Below are positions 8,605 through 17,392 of a DNA stretch of 63,177 nucleotides, one piece after another (the first letter of the stretch is position 1; each line of letters starts with the position of its first letter). The notes below the pieces were generated by a model that did no database searches, was not told the origin of the DNA, and was given only the letters and a program-made list of their open reading frames with translations. The stretch spans positions 1 to 63,177 of the forward strand of contig JAEWMT010000021.1 in the NCBI GenBank assembly GCA_023393095.1. The letters are read 5' to 3'. This stretch comes from Bacillota bacterium (GTDB taxonomy: Bacteria; Bacillota; Clostridia; Lachnospirales; Lachnospiraceae). The position numbers and the translations under genes were made by a program.

Positions 8605-9096
8605 TTATTCGATTATAATCTTTTTGACAACCCTTTTTTCTTCCTGGTTGTTATCCTTATTCGTAATGCCTTTGCTTATAATATCTAATACTTTTCCAAT
8701 CATTTTTATGAGAATTAATTTTTCGTCCTCGTTAAGAGAACTCATGATTAACTCATAATATCGCTCTATCATCTGAAGCTGTTTTGATAAAAACTCCTTA
8801 CCCTCTTGCGTGATCGCGATCGTTACTACCCGTTTGTCGATGGTGTCTCGCGCTCTGTTGATCACATTTCGCTTTTCAAGACGACTGATGATGCCCGTTG
8901 CAGTATTTAAGGGAATCCCAAGGTATTCTGCTATCTCTGTCATATTAACCTGCTTTTTGCGATAGATCAATAATAAGGCAAACACCTCATTCTTAGAATA
9001 GTCCATAAAGGTATTATTCCATTGCTCTGGGAAAAAAATTAATTTGCATTGATCAATGAATTCAAAAATGAAATCTTCTATTGGTAATTCACTCAT
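8605..9096 (-). CDS. MarR-family transcriptional regulator
   Basis: This 163-residue winged-helix regulator has a helix-turn-helix at about residues 49-72 (VNMTEIAEYLGIPLNTATGIISRLEKR), the MarR wing sequence INRARDTIDKRVVTIAITQEG, and flanking dimerisation helices. It heads the unit with the ArsA pair. Its own promoter contains CGAAGT inverted and direct half-sites in the spacer and over the start point, which points to autorepression and probably control of the ATPases. The ligand is unknown; there is no conserved Cys cluster to suggest a metal or peroxide. Confidence 0.88.
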   Translation of the reverse strand: MSELPIEDFIFEFIDQCKLIFFPEQWNNTFMDYSKNEVFALLLIYRKKQVNMTEIAEYLGIPLNTATGIISRLEKRNVINRARDTIDKRVVTIAITQEGKEFLSKQLQMIERYYELIMSSLNEDEKLILIKMIGKVLDIISKGITNKDNNQEEKRVVKKIIIE

Positions 9097-9118
9097 ACAA
9101 TCATCCTACTTTAAATTT

Positions 9119-9171
9119 ACTTCGCGTTTCGAAGTATAATTAATTCTATCACCGAAGTATTTTGTTGTCAA
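9119..9171 (-). promoter_or_regulatory. marR promoter with overlapping operators
   Basis: On the minus strand TTGACA (9166-9171) is followed after exactly 17 bases by TAGAAT (9143-9148). The inverted repeat ACTTCG-CGTTT-CGAAGT (9119-9135) covers the start region, and a further ACTTCGG half-site lies in the spacer (about 9152-9158). Such placement is typical of an autorepressed promoter. Confidence 0.7.
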
Positions 9172-9434
9172 TACATTATACACATTTTTTTATAAAACCA
9201 TAATCCATTTGTATGTCCTGCCAAAAGCATTGTTATCAACCGAATACCGCTTAATTGTATATTATTGTATAGGAAGTGCATAATGACTGATAGGCACACG
9301 TTTATTATTTTAAGATGATTTTATATTACATCGGGAAAGGTATTAGAAATAATATTGAATTATGAAATTCTATGAATTATAATTCAATCGTATTAAATAA
9401 AGCGAAACTGTATAATGGCATAATGGAGGTATTT

Positions 9435-10463
9435 ATGAAAAGGATACTCATTGTATTCACTGGCGGGACAATAGGCTGTGGAATACATAATTCTACGATT
9501 GATGTTGATGAGAAAGCGGGTTACAATCTGATTAGGCTGTTTCGACAAAAAAACGATTATGAAGTGGAGTTCGATACCGTACAGCCGTTCAATATCTTAA
9601 GTGAAAATTCTACTCCAAAACATTGGGAATTATTATATAATGCTTTAAAAGAGACAGAATGGAGCAGGTATGAAGGTGTTATTATAACCCATGGCTCAGA
9701 TACAGTGACCTATACTTCAGCTGCTTTAAGCTTTCTTTTCCGAGATACTAGAATTCCTATCGTTATCACAGCAAGTAATTATGCTCTGGACTGTGAAAAG
9801 AGTAATGGCCTGGATAATTTCACAAGTAGCGTTGAACTAATTTTAAATTCGGCAATGCCTGGTATTTTTACGGTTTACCAGAATGATAAGGGTGAGAATC
9901 TGGTTTATCTGGCATCTAGAATTATGGAAGCAGATCCATATCTCGATCAGTACCAAAGCTTTGGTGGTGCAGAGTTTGGTGAAATTAAGGAAGGCCGTTT
10001 CTTACCGAAGGAAAATCGAATTAATCCTAAGCTGACGCAGTTAAAGGAGTTGAGGCAAAGGTTAATTCCTGAGGATATTTCCTTTCGGAATCAGATTCTT
10101 GCATTAAGAGTATATCCGGGCTTGGATTATGATTTTATTAATACGGGAAAGAAACCAAAGGCAATCCTTCATAGTCTGTATCATTCCGGAACAGGCTGTA
10201 CCGAGGATTTCAGCTATTCACTTCCAGGATTTATTAAGAAATGTAGGGACGAGGGAATTGATTTCTATCTAATTTCCTTTAAGAGTATTGATGAGGATCT
10301 GTATCGTACCAGTAGGGAAATACTTGCAAATGGGGCTATTCCCTTAAAGAATATCTCATTTGAAGCTGCATATGCTAAGCTTTGCATTGCCTATAATCAA
10401 AATGTGATGCCTCCTCAGGAATTTGTTGAAAACGAGCTGTTTTTTGAGTATTTGCCGAGATAG
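9435..10463 (+). CDS. ansA: L-asparaginase (type I/II fold)
   Basis: This 342-residue hydrolase should convert asparagine to aspartate and ammonia, probably in the cytoplasm since no signal peptide is present. The N-terminal catalytic threonine lies in FTGGTIG (about residues 7-13) and the second catalytic block is ITHGSDTVTYTSAALSF (about 80-96). The ATG at 9435 is preferred over two upstream starts because GGAGG lies seven bases before it and the protein then begins MKRILIVFTGGT like its family. It is monocistronic and its stop is followed at once by the T-box promoter. Confidence 0.85.
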   Translation: MKRILIVFTGGTIGCGIHNSTIDVDEKAGYNLIRLFRQKNDYEVEFDTVQPFNILSENSTPKHWELLYNALKETEWSRYEGVIITHGSDTVTYTSAALSFLFRDTRIPIVITASNYALDCEKSNGLDNFTSSVELILNSAMPGIFTVYQNDKGENLVYLASRIMEADPYLDQYQSFGGAEFGEIKEGRFLPKENRINPKLTQLKELRQRLIPEDISFRNQILALRVYPGLDYDFINTGKKPKAILHSLYHSGTGCTEDFSYSLPGFIKKCRDEGIDFYLISFKSIDEDLYRTSREILANGAIPLKNISFEAAYAKLCIAYNQNVMPPQEFVENELFFEYLPR

Positions 10464-10467
10464 ACTA

Positions 10468-10496
10468 TTGACAATCACATTTTAATATACTATTAT
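10468..10496 (+). promoter_or_regulatory. Promoter of the ileS T-box leader
   Basis: TTGACA (10468-10473), a 17-base spacer and TATTAT (10491-10496) begin three bases after the asparaginase stop codon. Transcription should start near 10503. Confidence 0.75.
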
Positions 10497-10502
10497 AAAC
10501 AA

Positions 10503-10771
10503 AAATTGATAAAAACGTTGACGGAGAGAGTAAGCATTTTGCAAAAATTGCAGCGAGCCAGGGATAGTGCAAGCCCGGTATGAGTAGCGGATGACCGAAA
10601 ATCACTCCATAGTTGCAAGACCCAAAGGTGAGGTTGATATCAGCCAAGTAGGTTAAGCCGGTATCTACCGTTATATAGATAATGTATAAATGCCTGATTG
10701 GCAGAGTACGTGAAACAGGTGGTTCAATGAAAGCATAGGCTCTCATCCTTTTTCGGATGGGAGCTTTTTTA
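10503..10771 (+). promoter_or_regulatory. Isoleucine T-box riboswitch with terminator
   Basis: The leader shows T-box landmarks in order: GGAGAGAGTAAGC at the base of stem I, GCGAGCCAGGGATAGTG (AG-bulge and distal loop region), the specifier region GAAAATCACTCC with AUC (Ile) as the specifier codon, the T-box sequence CAGGTGGTTC (about 10716-10725), and a terminator with arms GCTCTCATCC (10739-10748) and GGATGGGAGC (10755-10764) followed by six T. Uncharged tRNA-Ile should favour read-through into ileS. The leader ends 550 bases before the ileS start because a repeat and other sequence lie in between. Confidence 0.88.
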
Positions 10772-10807
10772 ATTCCTTGGATGTGAGGGGACTTCGCGAG
10801 GTGAGGG

Positions 10808-11004
10808 AACTTCGCAGGATGTCGCAAACTCCTCGTTACACTCGTCAAACATGCGATTTTCAGCCCTAAAGCATATTCGAAATCCTTAAGTGAATTTGCC
10901 AGCTCATAATAAGGCGCATCATACAAATATCATATCCCATGTTTTCGGGTAAGGATTTTGTCGATTTTATAAAGCAAAGATATAGTTTGGTGAACTGCGA
11001 AGTT
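10808..11004. repeat. Truncated copy of a palindromic interspersed element
   Basis: The ends AACTTCGCAG (10808-10817) and CTGCGAAGTT (10995-11004) are inverted repeats. About 110 bases from 10823 to 10932 align closely with 60836-60946 in the longer element, including a shared CAAACTCCTCG loop and TTCGAAATCC and AAGTGAATT blocks. Compared with the 347-bp copy, most of the left arm is missing. The element lies between the T-box terminator and ileS. An open frame can be read through it, but nothing suggests a protein. Confidence 0.75.
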
Positions 11005-11211
11005 TGTAAATACAGTTGGTTAAGTAAAGAAATTTGACGCATGTTTTTTTGAGAGCGAAACGTAGCAGAAGGCTCAGAGAACCTGAAATAATTTTTTGAC
11101 ATATAGGAATATTTTTCAAGGGAGAAAAGCTCCTTATTCGATTTTTCTAGCTTTTCAGGAATGAGATTAGCTTTTAAGCAATTTTATATTTTTTAACGTT
11201 TTTTAGTTAGT

Positions 11212-11317
11212 AAGGAGGAAATCATCCTCAAATATAAATTAAACAAAATAATTTGTTAACAAGGAGGTAATATTCCTCCTATTACGATTTAAACAAAATA
11301 ATTCATTTACAAGGAGG
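11212..11317 (+). repeat. Tandem 50-bp repeat carrying three Shine-Dalgarno sequences
   Basis: AAGGAGG occurs at 11212, 11261 and 11311, each starting a unit of 49-50 bases that also contains TTAAACAAAATAATT. In the second unit AAGGAGG is followed by ATTCCTCCT, and in the first by ATCATCCTC, so the upstream copies can fold on themselves. Only the third lies at the right distance from the ileS ATG. 11005-11211 holds AT-rich leader with a small AAGGGAG/CTCCTT hairpin near 11120 and no gene. Confidence 0.75.
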
Positions 11318-11324
11318 AATTGAG

Positions 11325-14300
11325 ATGTACGATAAGGTGTCTACGGATTTAAACTTTGTCGAGAGAGAGAAGAAAGTTCTGAAATTCTGGCAGGATAATA
11401 ACATTTTTGAAGAAAGTATTAAAGAGCGCAAGGATGGCGAAACCTATACTTTTTATGATGGACCGCCGACAGCAAATGGTAAGCCGCATATCGGTCACGT
11501 ATTAACAAGAGTTATTAAGGACATTGTTCCGAGATACAGAACGATGAAGGGTAATAAAGTTCTTCGCAAAGCTGGCTGGGATACTCATGGACTTCCGGTT
11601 GAGCTTGAGGTTGAGAAGAAGCTTGGAATCGATGGCAAGGAACAGATTGAAGAGTATGGTCTTGAGCCTTTTATTCAAGAATGTAAGGAAAGTGTATGGA
11701 AATATAAAGGCATGTGGGAGGACTTCTCAGGAATCGTTGGTTTCTGGGCAGATATGGATAATCCATATGTTACTTATCATAATGATTATATTGAATCTGA
11801 GTGGTGGTCATTAAAGCAGATCTGGGATAAGGGATTACTTTATAAAGGTTTTAAGATTGTTCCTTATTGTCCAAGATGCGGAACCCCTCTTTCCAGCCAT
11901 GAGGTCGCACAGGGTTATAAAGATGTTAAAGAGAAGTCTGTTATCGCAAAGTTCCGTGTTAAGGGGACGGAGAATGAATATATTCTTGCTTGGACAACAA
12001 CCCCTTGGACACTTCCCTCCAACGTTGCGCTTTGTGTAAATCCAGAGGAGACTTATGTTAAGATAAAGGTTCAGGTCGATGCGAAAGGAAATGTGATTGG
12101 AAAATGTTCCTGCGGACATGATCATGGGCATGAGCACGAAGAACAGGTTGCTGTGGGAACAGAGTATTACATCCTAGCAGAAGCACTTCTTGGTGTTGTT
12201 GAGGGTGATTATGAGGTCGTAGATACTTATGTTGGTAAAGATTTAGAATACAAGGAATATGAACCTTTGTTTGACTATGCAAAGGTTGATAAGAAAGCTC
12301 ACTTTGTAACCTGTGATACTTATGTTACGTTAAGTGATGGTACCGGTGTTGTTCATATTGCTCCTGCCTTTGGTGAGGATGATAATAGAGTTGGTAAGGC
12401 TTATGATTTGCCGTTTGTCCAGATGATCGATGGCAAAGGAGAGTTCAAACCGGAGGCTACAGATTTTGTAGGCTTATTCTGTAAAGATGCAGATGAACCA
12501 ATTATGAAGATGCTTGCACAGAAGGGTCTGCTCTTTAAGATATTAAAATTTGAACATAGCTATCCGTTCTGCTGGCGTTGTGATACACCTTTGATTTACT
12601 ATGCAAGAGAATCTTGGTTTATCAAGATGACATCCGTTAAGGAGCAGCTGATTGCCAATAATAATACAATTAATTGGATGCCGGAGAGTATTGGTCAGGG
12701 ACGTTTTGGTGACTGGCTGAAGAATGTTCAGGATTGGGGTCTTTCCCGTGACCGTTATTGGGGTACTCCGCTTCCGATCTGGGAGTGTGAGGACGGACAC
12801 CGTCATTGCATTGGAAGTATCGAGGAATTGAAAGCCATGTCCGACAACTGCCCGGATAACATTGAGCTTCACAGACCATTTATCGATGCAGTTACGATTA
12901 AATGTCCCGAGTGCGGCAAGCAGATGACCCGTGTGAAACCGGTGATCGATTGCTGGTATGACTCCGGTTCCATGCCATTTGCGCAGTGGCATTATCCATT
13001 CGAGAATAAAGAAACCTTTGATGATAATTTCCCTGCTGATTTTATCAGTGAGGCTGTGGATCAGACCAGAGGCTGGTTCTATTCCCTGCTTGCAATCTCT
13101 ACCTTGATTTTTGATAAAGCACCATTTAAGAATGTAATTGTACTTGGTCATGTTCAGGATGAGAACGGACAGAAGATGTCCAAATCCAAGGGAAATGCAG
13201 TAGATCCTATGGAGGCTCTTGAACAACACGGTGCAGATGCAATCCGTTGGTATTTCTATATCAACTCTGCATTATGGCTGCCAAACCGTTTCCATCATGC
13301 AGCAGTAACAGAAGGTCAGAGAAAATTCATGGGAACTCTCTGGAACACTTATGCATTCTTCGTTCTTTATGCAAATATTGATAATTTTGATGCTACTAAA
13401 TATCAGCTGGAATATGATAAACTTCCGGTTATGGACAAATGGTTGCTGTCTAAGTTAAACACCTTAGTAAAAACAGTGGATGAGCATCTAGATAATTACC
13501 GTATTACCGAGGGTGCAAGAATGCTTGCCGATTTTGTTGATGAGCTTTCCAATTGGTATGTAAGAAGAAGCCGTGAGCGTTTTTGGGCAAAGGGTATGCC
13601 ACAGGATAAGATTAACGCATATTTGACCCTGCATACGGCTTTAGTAACCGTATCCAAACTGTCCGCTCCGTTCATTCCTTTTATGACAGAGGACATTTAT
13701 CAGAATCTGGTAGTTAATATTGATAAGACCGCACCAAAGAGTATCCATTTCTGTGATTATCCTGCTTATCATGAGGCTTGGATTGATACAGAACTGGAAG
13801 CGAATATGGAAGAGGTTCTTGAGGTTGTAGTTCTTGGTCGTGCCTGCAGAAATGCAGCCAACATCAAGAATCGCCAGCCGATCGGTAAGATGTATGTGAA
13901 AGCAGATAAAGAGGTTTCTGAATTCTATAAGGAAATCATTGCAGATGAACTTAATGTAAAAGAAGTTGAATTCACCAATGATGTAAGAAACTTCACCTCC
14001 TATAACTTTAAACCACAGCTTAAGACTCTGGGACCGAAGTTTGGTAAGCAGATTGGAGCAATCAGAACAATCTTATCTGAATTAAACGGTAACGCAGCAA
14101 TGGATGAAATTAATGAGACTGGAAAGCTTAAGATAACTCTTGATGGAACGGAGGCAGTTCTTGATAAAGAAGACCTGTTAATCGAGGCAGCTCAGATAGA
14201 GGGCTTCGTATCCGACTCCGATCATGGAATTACCGTAGTTCTTGACACGAACCTGTCAGAGGAACTGATTGAGGAAGGCTATGTAAGAGAAATCATCAGC

Positions 14301-14522
14301 AAGATCCAGACCATGCGTAAGGAAGCTGACTTCGAAGTTATGGATAATATCCGCATATCCCAGAACGGAAATGATAAGATTAAAGATATCATAACTCGTA
14401 ACTTAGATGAAATTAAATCTGAGGTACTTGCAAAAGAGATTATCTTTGATGGTGCTAAGGGCTATACGAAGGAATGGAACTTAAATGGTGAGAATGTAAC
14501 CTTAGGCGTTGAGAAACTGTAA
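11325..14522 (+). CDS. ileS: Isoleucyl-tRNA synthetase (eukaryote-like IleS2 type)
   Basis: This 1065-residue class I synthetase charges tRNA-Ile. The nucleotide-binding HIGH motif is at residues 55-58 (PPTANGKPHIGHVL) and KMSKS at 617-621 (GQKMSKSKGNAVDP). The editing domain lies between them, with WTTTPWTLPSN. CPRCG and CPECG pairs may bind zinc. The length and the tryptophan-rich FWADMDNPYVTY block fit the eukaryote-like subtype that is often mupirocin-resistant. An unusual insertion in the editing domain (about 261-273, CSCGHDHGHEHEE) is Cys/His-rich. Expression is controlled by the upstream Ile T-box. Confidence 0.95.
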   Translation: MYDKVSTDLNFVEREKKVLKFWQDNNIFEESIKERKDGETYTFYDGPPTANGKPHIGHVLTRVIKDIVPRYRTMKGNKVLRKAGWDTHGLPVELEVEKKLGIDGKEQIEEYGLEPFIQECKESVWKYKGMWEDFSGIVGFWADMDNPYVTYHNDYIESEWWSLKQIWDKGLLYKGFKIVPYCPRCGTPLSSHEVAQGYKDVKEKSVIAKFRVKGTENEYILAWTTTPWTLPSNVALCVNPEETYVKIKVQVDAKGNVIGKCSCGHDHGHEHEEQVAVGTEYYILAEALLGVVEGDYEVVDTYVGKDLEYKEYEPLFDYAKVDKKAHFVTCDTYVTLSDGTGVVHIAPAFGEDDNRVGKAYDLPFVQMIDGKGEFKPEATDFVGLFCKDADEPIMKMLAQKGLLFKILKFEHSYPFCWRCDTPLIYYARESWFIKMTSVKEQLIANNNTINWMPESIGQGRFGDWLKNVQDWGLSRDRYWGTPLPIWECEDGHRHCIGSIEELKAMSDNCPDNIELHRPFIDAVTIKCPECGKQMTRVKPVIDCWYDSGSMPFAQWHYPFENKETFDDNFPADFISEAVDQTRGWFYSLLAISTLIFDKAPFKNVIVLGHVQDENGQKMSKSKGNAVDPMEALEQHGADAIRWYFYINSALWLPNRFHHAAVTEGQRKFMGTLWNTYAFFVLYANIDNFDATKYQLEYDKLPVMDKWLLSKLNTLVKTVDEHLDNYRITEGARMLADFVDELSNWYVRRSRERFWAKGMPQDKINAYLTLHTALVTVSKLSAPFIPFMTEDIYQNLVVNIDKTAPKSIHFCDYPAYHEAWIDTELEANMEEVLEVVVLGRACRNAANIKNRQPIGKMYVKADKEVSEFYKEIIADELNVKEVEFTNDVRNFTSYNFKPQLKTLGPKFGKQIGAIRTILSELNGNAAMDEINETGKLKITLDGTEAVLDKEDLLIEAAQIEGFVSDSDHGITVVLDTNLSEELIEEGYVREIISKIQTMRKEADFEVMDNIRISQNGNDKIKDIITRNLDEIKSEVLAKEIIFDGAKGYTKEWNLNGENVTLGVEKL

Positions 14523-14567
14523 TAAATAGATTTGAAAGATACTAGATAATGTATAATAATTAAAATT

Positions 14568-14609
14568 CTCTGGCAGGATTACTTTTTATATAAGGTTATC
14601 CTGCCAGAG
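14568..14609. terminator. Bidirectional terminator between ileS and the ABC operon
   Basis: CTCTGGCAGGAT (14568-14579) and ATCCTGCCAGAG (14598-14609) pair perfectly. The minus-strand side is followed by AATTTTAATTATTAT. It separates two convergent transcription units. Confidence 0.8.
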
Positions 14610-14638
14610 CTCTATATACTACTTTATTCATGTAGAAA

Positions 14639-15820
14639 TTAAGAAATTTGATGATGCTTAAAACTTCGATATCCAAACAGAAGAAGGATGGCCGAAGCAA
14701 TAAAATAAATCACAGGTACAGTCTGATACCTGATAAAACCCCTGCCGAAAAGTTCAAATATATAATCAAAATAGATCGTGCTTATGCTCGTCAATTTAGC
14801 TGGCAATAAAGCAAATAGATGATACAGGATACGGTACTGACTAGGTACATTAATAAATATACAAGTAATTGTAAAGATATTGATAACAACAATCGTACCG
14901 AAAGCGCTTTTTAATTTGGCTGATAAAAACAAGCTTAAGCTGACGATTAATATTGAGGATAGGATTGCCATACCGCATAAGATTAAAACACCCTGCCATA
15001 CCATCAAAGGATTAGTGGAAGAAATTAAAATAAGCTGGATTGGTGCATTCCATCCATCAAAGCCATAAATAATTAATGTAGGTATGATAAGCAGCAGAAG
15101 CAGGATAACGGATACAATGAAACCGAAGCTTATGCCAGTGATTAGTTTAGCCAGGATTGCTTTGTTTTTACCGAGTCTTGTGGTAAGAATAAGCTGATCT
15201 GTTCTATCCGTATGTTCATTCGCGAAGATAGGAGCTAGGCCAATTGCGATGACAAATGTTATTACAATGCCAAGAGAATTAATAAGCATCATGATATGCT
15301 CATACCCAAAAGTGTAGCGGAATATAAAAGGTGTTTTTATGTTGTTGTTCTGTTCAAGATGCTTCTTGATTTCTACCTTGGATAAATTCATTATCTTCAA
15401 GTTGTTTTGTAATACCTTGGTTCTTAAGCTATAATAATTCTTTCCATTCACATTTTGATAATCCTTCGTAATACTGGATACAAGATTATGAATTTCACTA
15501 TAGGGACGCGCATAAGTCTCATATTCTTCTGATGCACCACATAATGGAATATCAGGAACTTTTGCATAGGCCCTCTGCATTTCGCCAATCAGGTCTGCAT
15601 CTACTTTCCTTCCGTTTAATGCTCTAGCATAGGCCCGGTTAGTAGTCATTTGTTCATAATGGGAATAAACTGGTTTCCCTTCTACAGAGACAGTACCGAT
15701 AAGGGCTTCGAAACAGCTAAATAGTGTAAACAATACAGCAATTGCAAGAATGATCAATGTGGATTTTCTCATGAATATTTTCTTATATTCATAACCAATT
15801 AGTACTTGTAAATTATTCAT
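14639..15820 (-). CDS. ABC-2 type transporter permease
   Basis: This 393-residue integral membrane protein has one N-terminal transmembrane helix (about 19-37), a large extracellular loop (about 40-165) and a cluster of five more hydrophobic segments in the C-terminal half. This is the layout of ABC-2 exporter permeases of the type found with antimicrobial-peptide, Na+ or lantibiotic-immunity transporters. It is the last gene of the operon and its start overlaps the ATPase gene by 8 bases. The substrate is unknown. Confidence 0.8.
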   Translation of the reverse strand: MNNLQVLIGYEYKKIFMRKSTLIILAIAVLFTLFSCFEALIGTVSVEGKPVYSHYEQMTTNRAYARALNGRKVDADLIGEMQRAYAKVPDIPLCGASEEYETYARPYSEIHNLVSSITKDYQNVNGKNYYSLRTKVLQNNLKIMNLSKVEIKKHLEQNNNIKTPFIFRYTFGYEHIMMLINSLGIVITFVIAIGLAPIFANEHTDRTDQLILTTRLGKNKAILAKLITGISFGFIVSVILLLLLIIPTLIIYGFDGWNAPIQLILISSTNPLMVWQGVLILCGMAILSSILIVSLSLFLSAKLKSAFGTIVVINIFTITCIFINVPSQYRILYHLFALLPAKLTSISTIYFDYIFELFGRGFIRYQTVPVIYFIASAILLLFGYRSFKHHQIS

Positions 15821-16682
15821 GCTGGTTCACCTCACTAAAGTAGTATAAATATAGATCCTCCAGGGTAGCGGCAGCAAGAACTGCCTCCGGACAGGGTGGC
15901 TGATCGCATACCAGCCGTAGAAATACCGAATTTCCTTCCTGCCGAATATTAACGACCGGATAATTGGCTGTCAGCTTATCAGACAGCTGGCTATTTACAG
16001 TACATTCCCACACTTTATTCTCGATAGTATGGATAATGTCCTTAAGACCTCCATGATGAATGAGTTGTCCATTTTTCATAATAAGAATTGTATCGGCTAT
16101 ATATTCAATATCGGAAACGATATGTGTAGATAATAAAACAATTCGATCCTTTCCCAGAGATGAGATCAAATTGCGAAATCGTATGCGTTCCTTGGGATCA
16201 AGGCCTGCGGTCGGCTCATCTAGGATTAGAATTTTTGGATCGTTCAGCAAAGCCTGAGCAATACCAAGTCGCTGCTTCATACCACCGGAAAAGGTTTTGA
16301 TTTTCCTATCAGCCATATCGGATAAGGAAACTAGCTCTAGTAACTCAAGGGATTTCTGCTTGCCTTTCTTCTTGGGCAGTCCCTTAAGCGAGGCTATATA
16401 GCAAAGAAAACCCAATGCGGTAAAGCCGGGATAATAACCAAAATCCTGAGGGAGATATCCCAAAGCATCACGGTAATCTTCACTGGATACCTCAATGCCA
16501 TTCCATGTTACTTCCCCCCCGGTTGGGTTAAGGATACCGCATATCATGCGCATCAATGTGGTCTTTCCTGCACCGTTGGCACCCAACAGTCCGTAGACTC
16601 CAGGTTGCAGTGTTAAGGAAAGCCGGTCTACAGCTATCTTATTTTTATATTGCTTGGTTAAGCGGTCAAGTACGAGTTCCAT
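15813..16682 (-). CDS. ABC transporter ATP-binding protein
   Basis: This 289-residue ABC ATPase is the partner of the 14639-15820 permease. Walker A is GANGAGKTT (about 34-42), the Q-loop is YLPQDFGYYPG, the signature is FSGGMKQRLG (about 131-140), Walker B is ILILDEPTAGLDP (about 152-164) and the H-loop is STHIVSD. The C-terminal 80 residues have the accessory fold usual for drug or peptide exporters. Its start, with GGAGG upstream, overlaps the end of the preceding membrane-protein gene by about 25 bases. Confidence 0.93.
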   Translation of the reverse strand: MELVLDRLTKQYKNKIAVDRLSLTLQPGVYGLLGANGAGKTTLMRMICGILNPTGGEVTWNGIEVSSEDYRDALGYLPQDFGYYPGFTALGFLCYIASLKGLPKKKGKQKSLELLELVSLSDMADRKIKTFSGGMKQRLGIAQALLNDPKILILDEPTAGLDPKERIRFRNLISSLGKDRIVLLSTHIVSDIEYIADTILIMKNGQLIHHGGLKDIIHTIENKVWECTVNSQLSDKLTANYPVVNIRQEGNSVFLRLVCDQPPCPEAVLAAATLEDLYLYYFSEVNQHE

Positions 16683-17392
16683 ATCATTTCCTCCGAGTTT
16701 TTAATTAACGTTCTAATTTCTTTATAGTTGGCAGCAGCAAGTGCGGTAAGTACGATCAGCCATAATATAAAATATTGGGGTTGATAAATAACCTTGAACC
16801 CCAATCCGAATATAAGTCCGCCGCCGCTTAGAAAAATAGCAATTCCTGCGCAATAGTAGGAAAAATCCTTGGTACGGATACGGTTAATAACGGCAAAGGA
16901 TAGAAAGCATGCTAAGAGATAAGGAACCAGAAGATAAATACCTATTTTAATAAAGCTCATATTAGCTTTACCTGAAAGAATAGGTATTACAATGAATAAT
17001 AAGACAAGGTTACCAACTCCGATCATTCCCATCCTGGCGAGTAAGATACTACGCAGACTATATCTTGTTGCCATTTCCAGTTCAGCCATTCCAAAGATAG
17101 CAGATCGTACAGTTTCGGTAACTGCTGTCATAGCAAGGAAGGGAAATACTGCAGAGGCTCCCCACAGAAGCGTTATATCACTTTTCTGAGGCGTCGCTGC
17201 AAAGAGTAATATTGCAAGGAATAAGGAAAAGGAGATAACCCATACTCTTTTTCGTATATAAGCGAACTGACAGAATAAAAAATCATACCATCTGGTCTTT
17301 GGATAATTCAAATTATGTATAAAATATTCTTTCTGAAGTGGTCTGGGTACGCCGTATGCGAGAATTATTTGATGTTTCAGTTCTTTTTTCAC
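16658..17392 (-). CDS. Multi-pass membrane protein in a sigma-factor/ABC operon
   Basis: This 244-residue protein has a basic N-terminal cytoplasmic segment of about 50 residues (KKELKHQIILAYGVPRPLQKEYF) and then six hydrophobic segments. It starts with GTG in a GTGA overlap with the sigma-factor gene, preceded by GAGGAGG. Its position between an ECF-like sigma factor and an ABC transporter suggests a membrane anti-sigma or sensor role, or an extra transporter subunit. I see no zinc-binding anti-sigma motif, so this is a guess from context. Confidence 0.65.
   Translation of the reverse strand: MKKELKHQIILAYGVPRPLQKEYFIHNLNYPKTRWYDFLFCQFAYIRKRVWVISFSLFLAILLFAATPQKSDITLLWGASAVFPFLAMTAVTETVRSAIFGMAELEMATRYSLRSILLARMGMIGVGNLVLLFIVIPILSGKANMSFIKIGIYLLVPYLLACFLSFAVINRIRTKDFSYYCAGIAIFLSGGGLIFGLGFKVIYQPQYFILWLIVLTALAAANYKEIRTLIKNSEEMIWNSYLTA

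Noticed and set aside
10465..10926. Leftward 153-residue open frame over the T-box
   Set aside because: It is antisense to a clear T-box and partly to a repeat element, has no ribosome binding site and its sequence resembles no protein.
12543..13229. Leftward 228-residue open frame inside ileS
   Set aside because: It is antisense to well-conserved synthetase sequence including KMSKS; it is a shadow frame.
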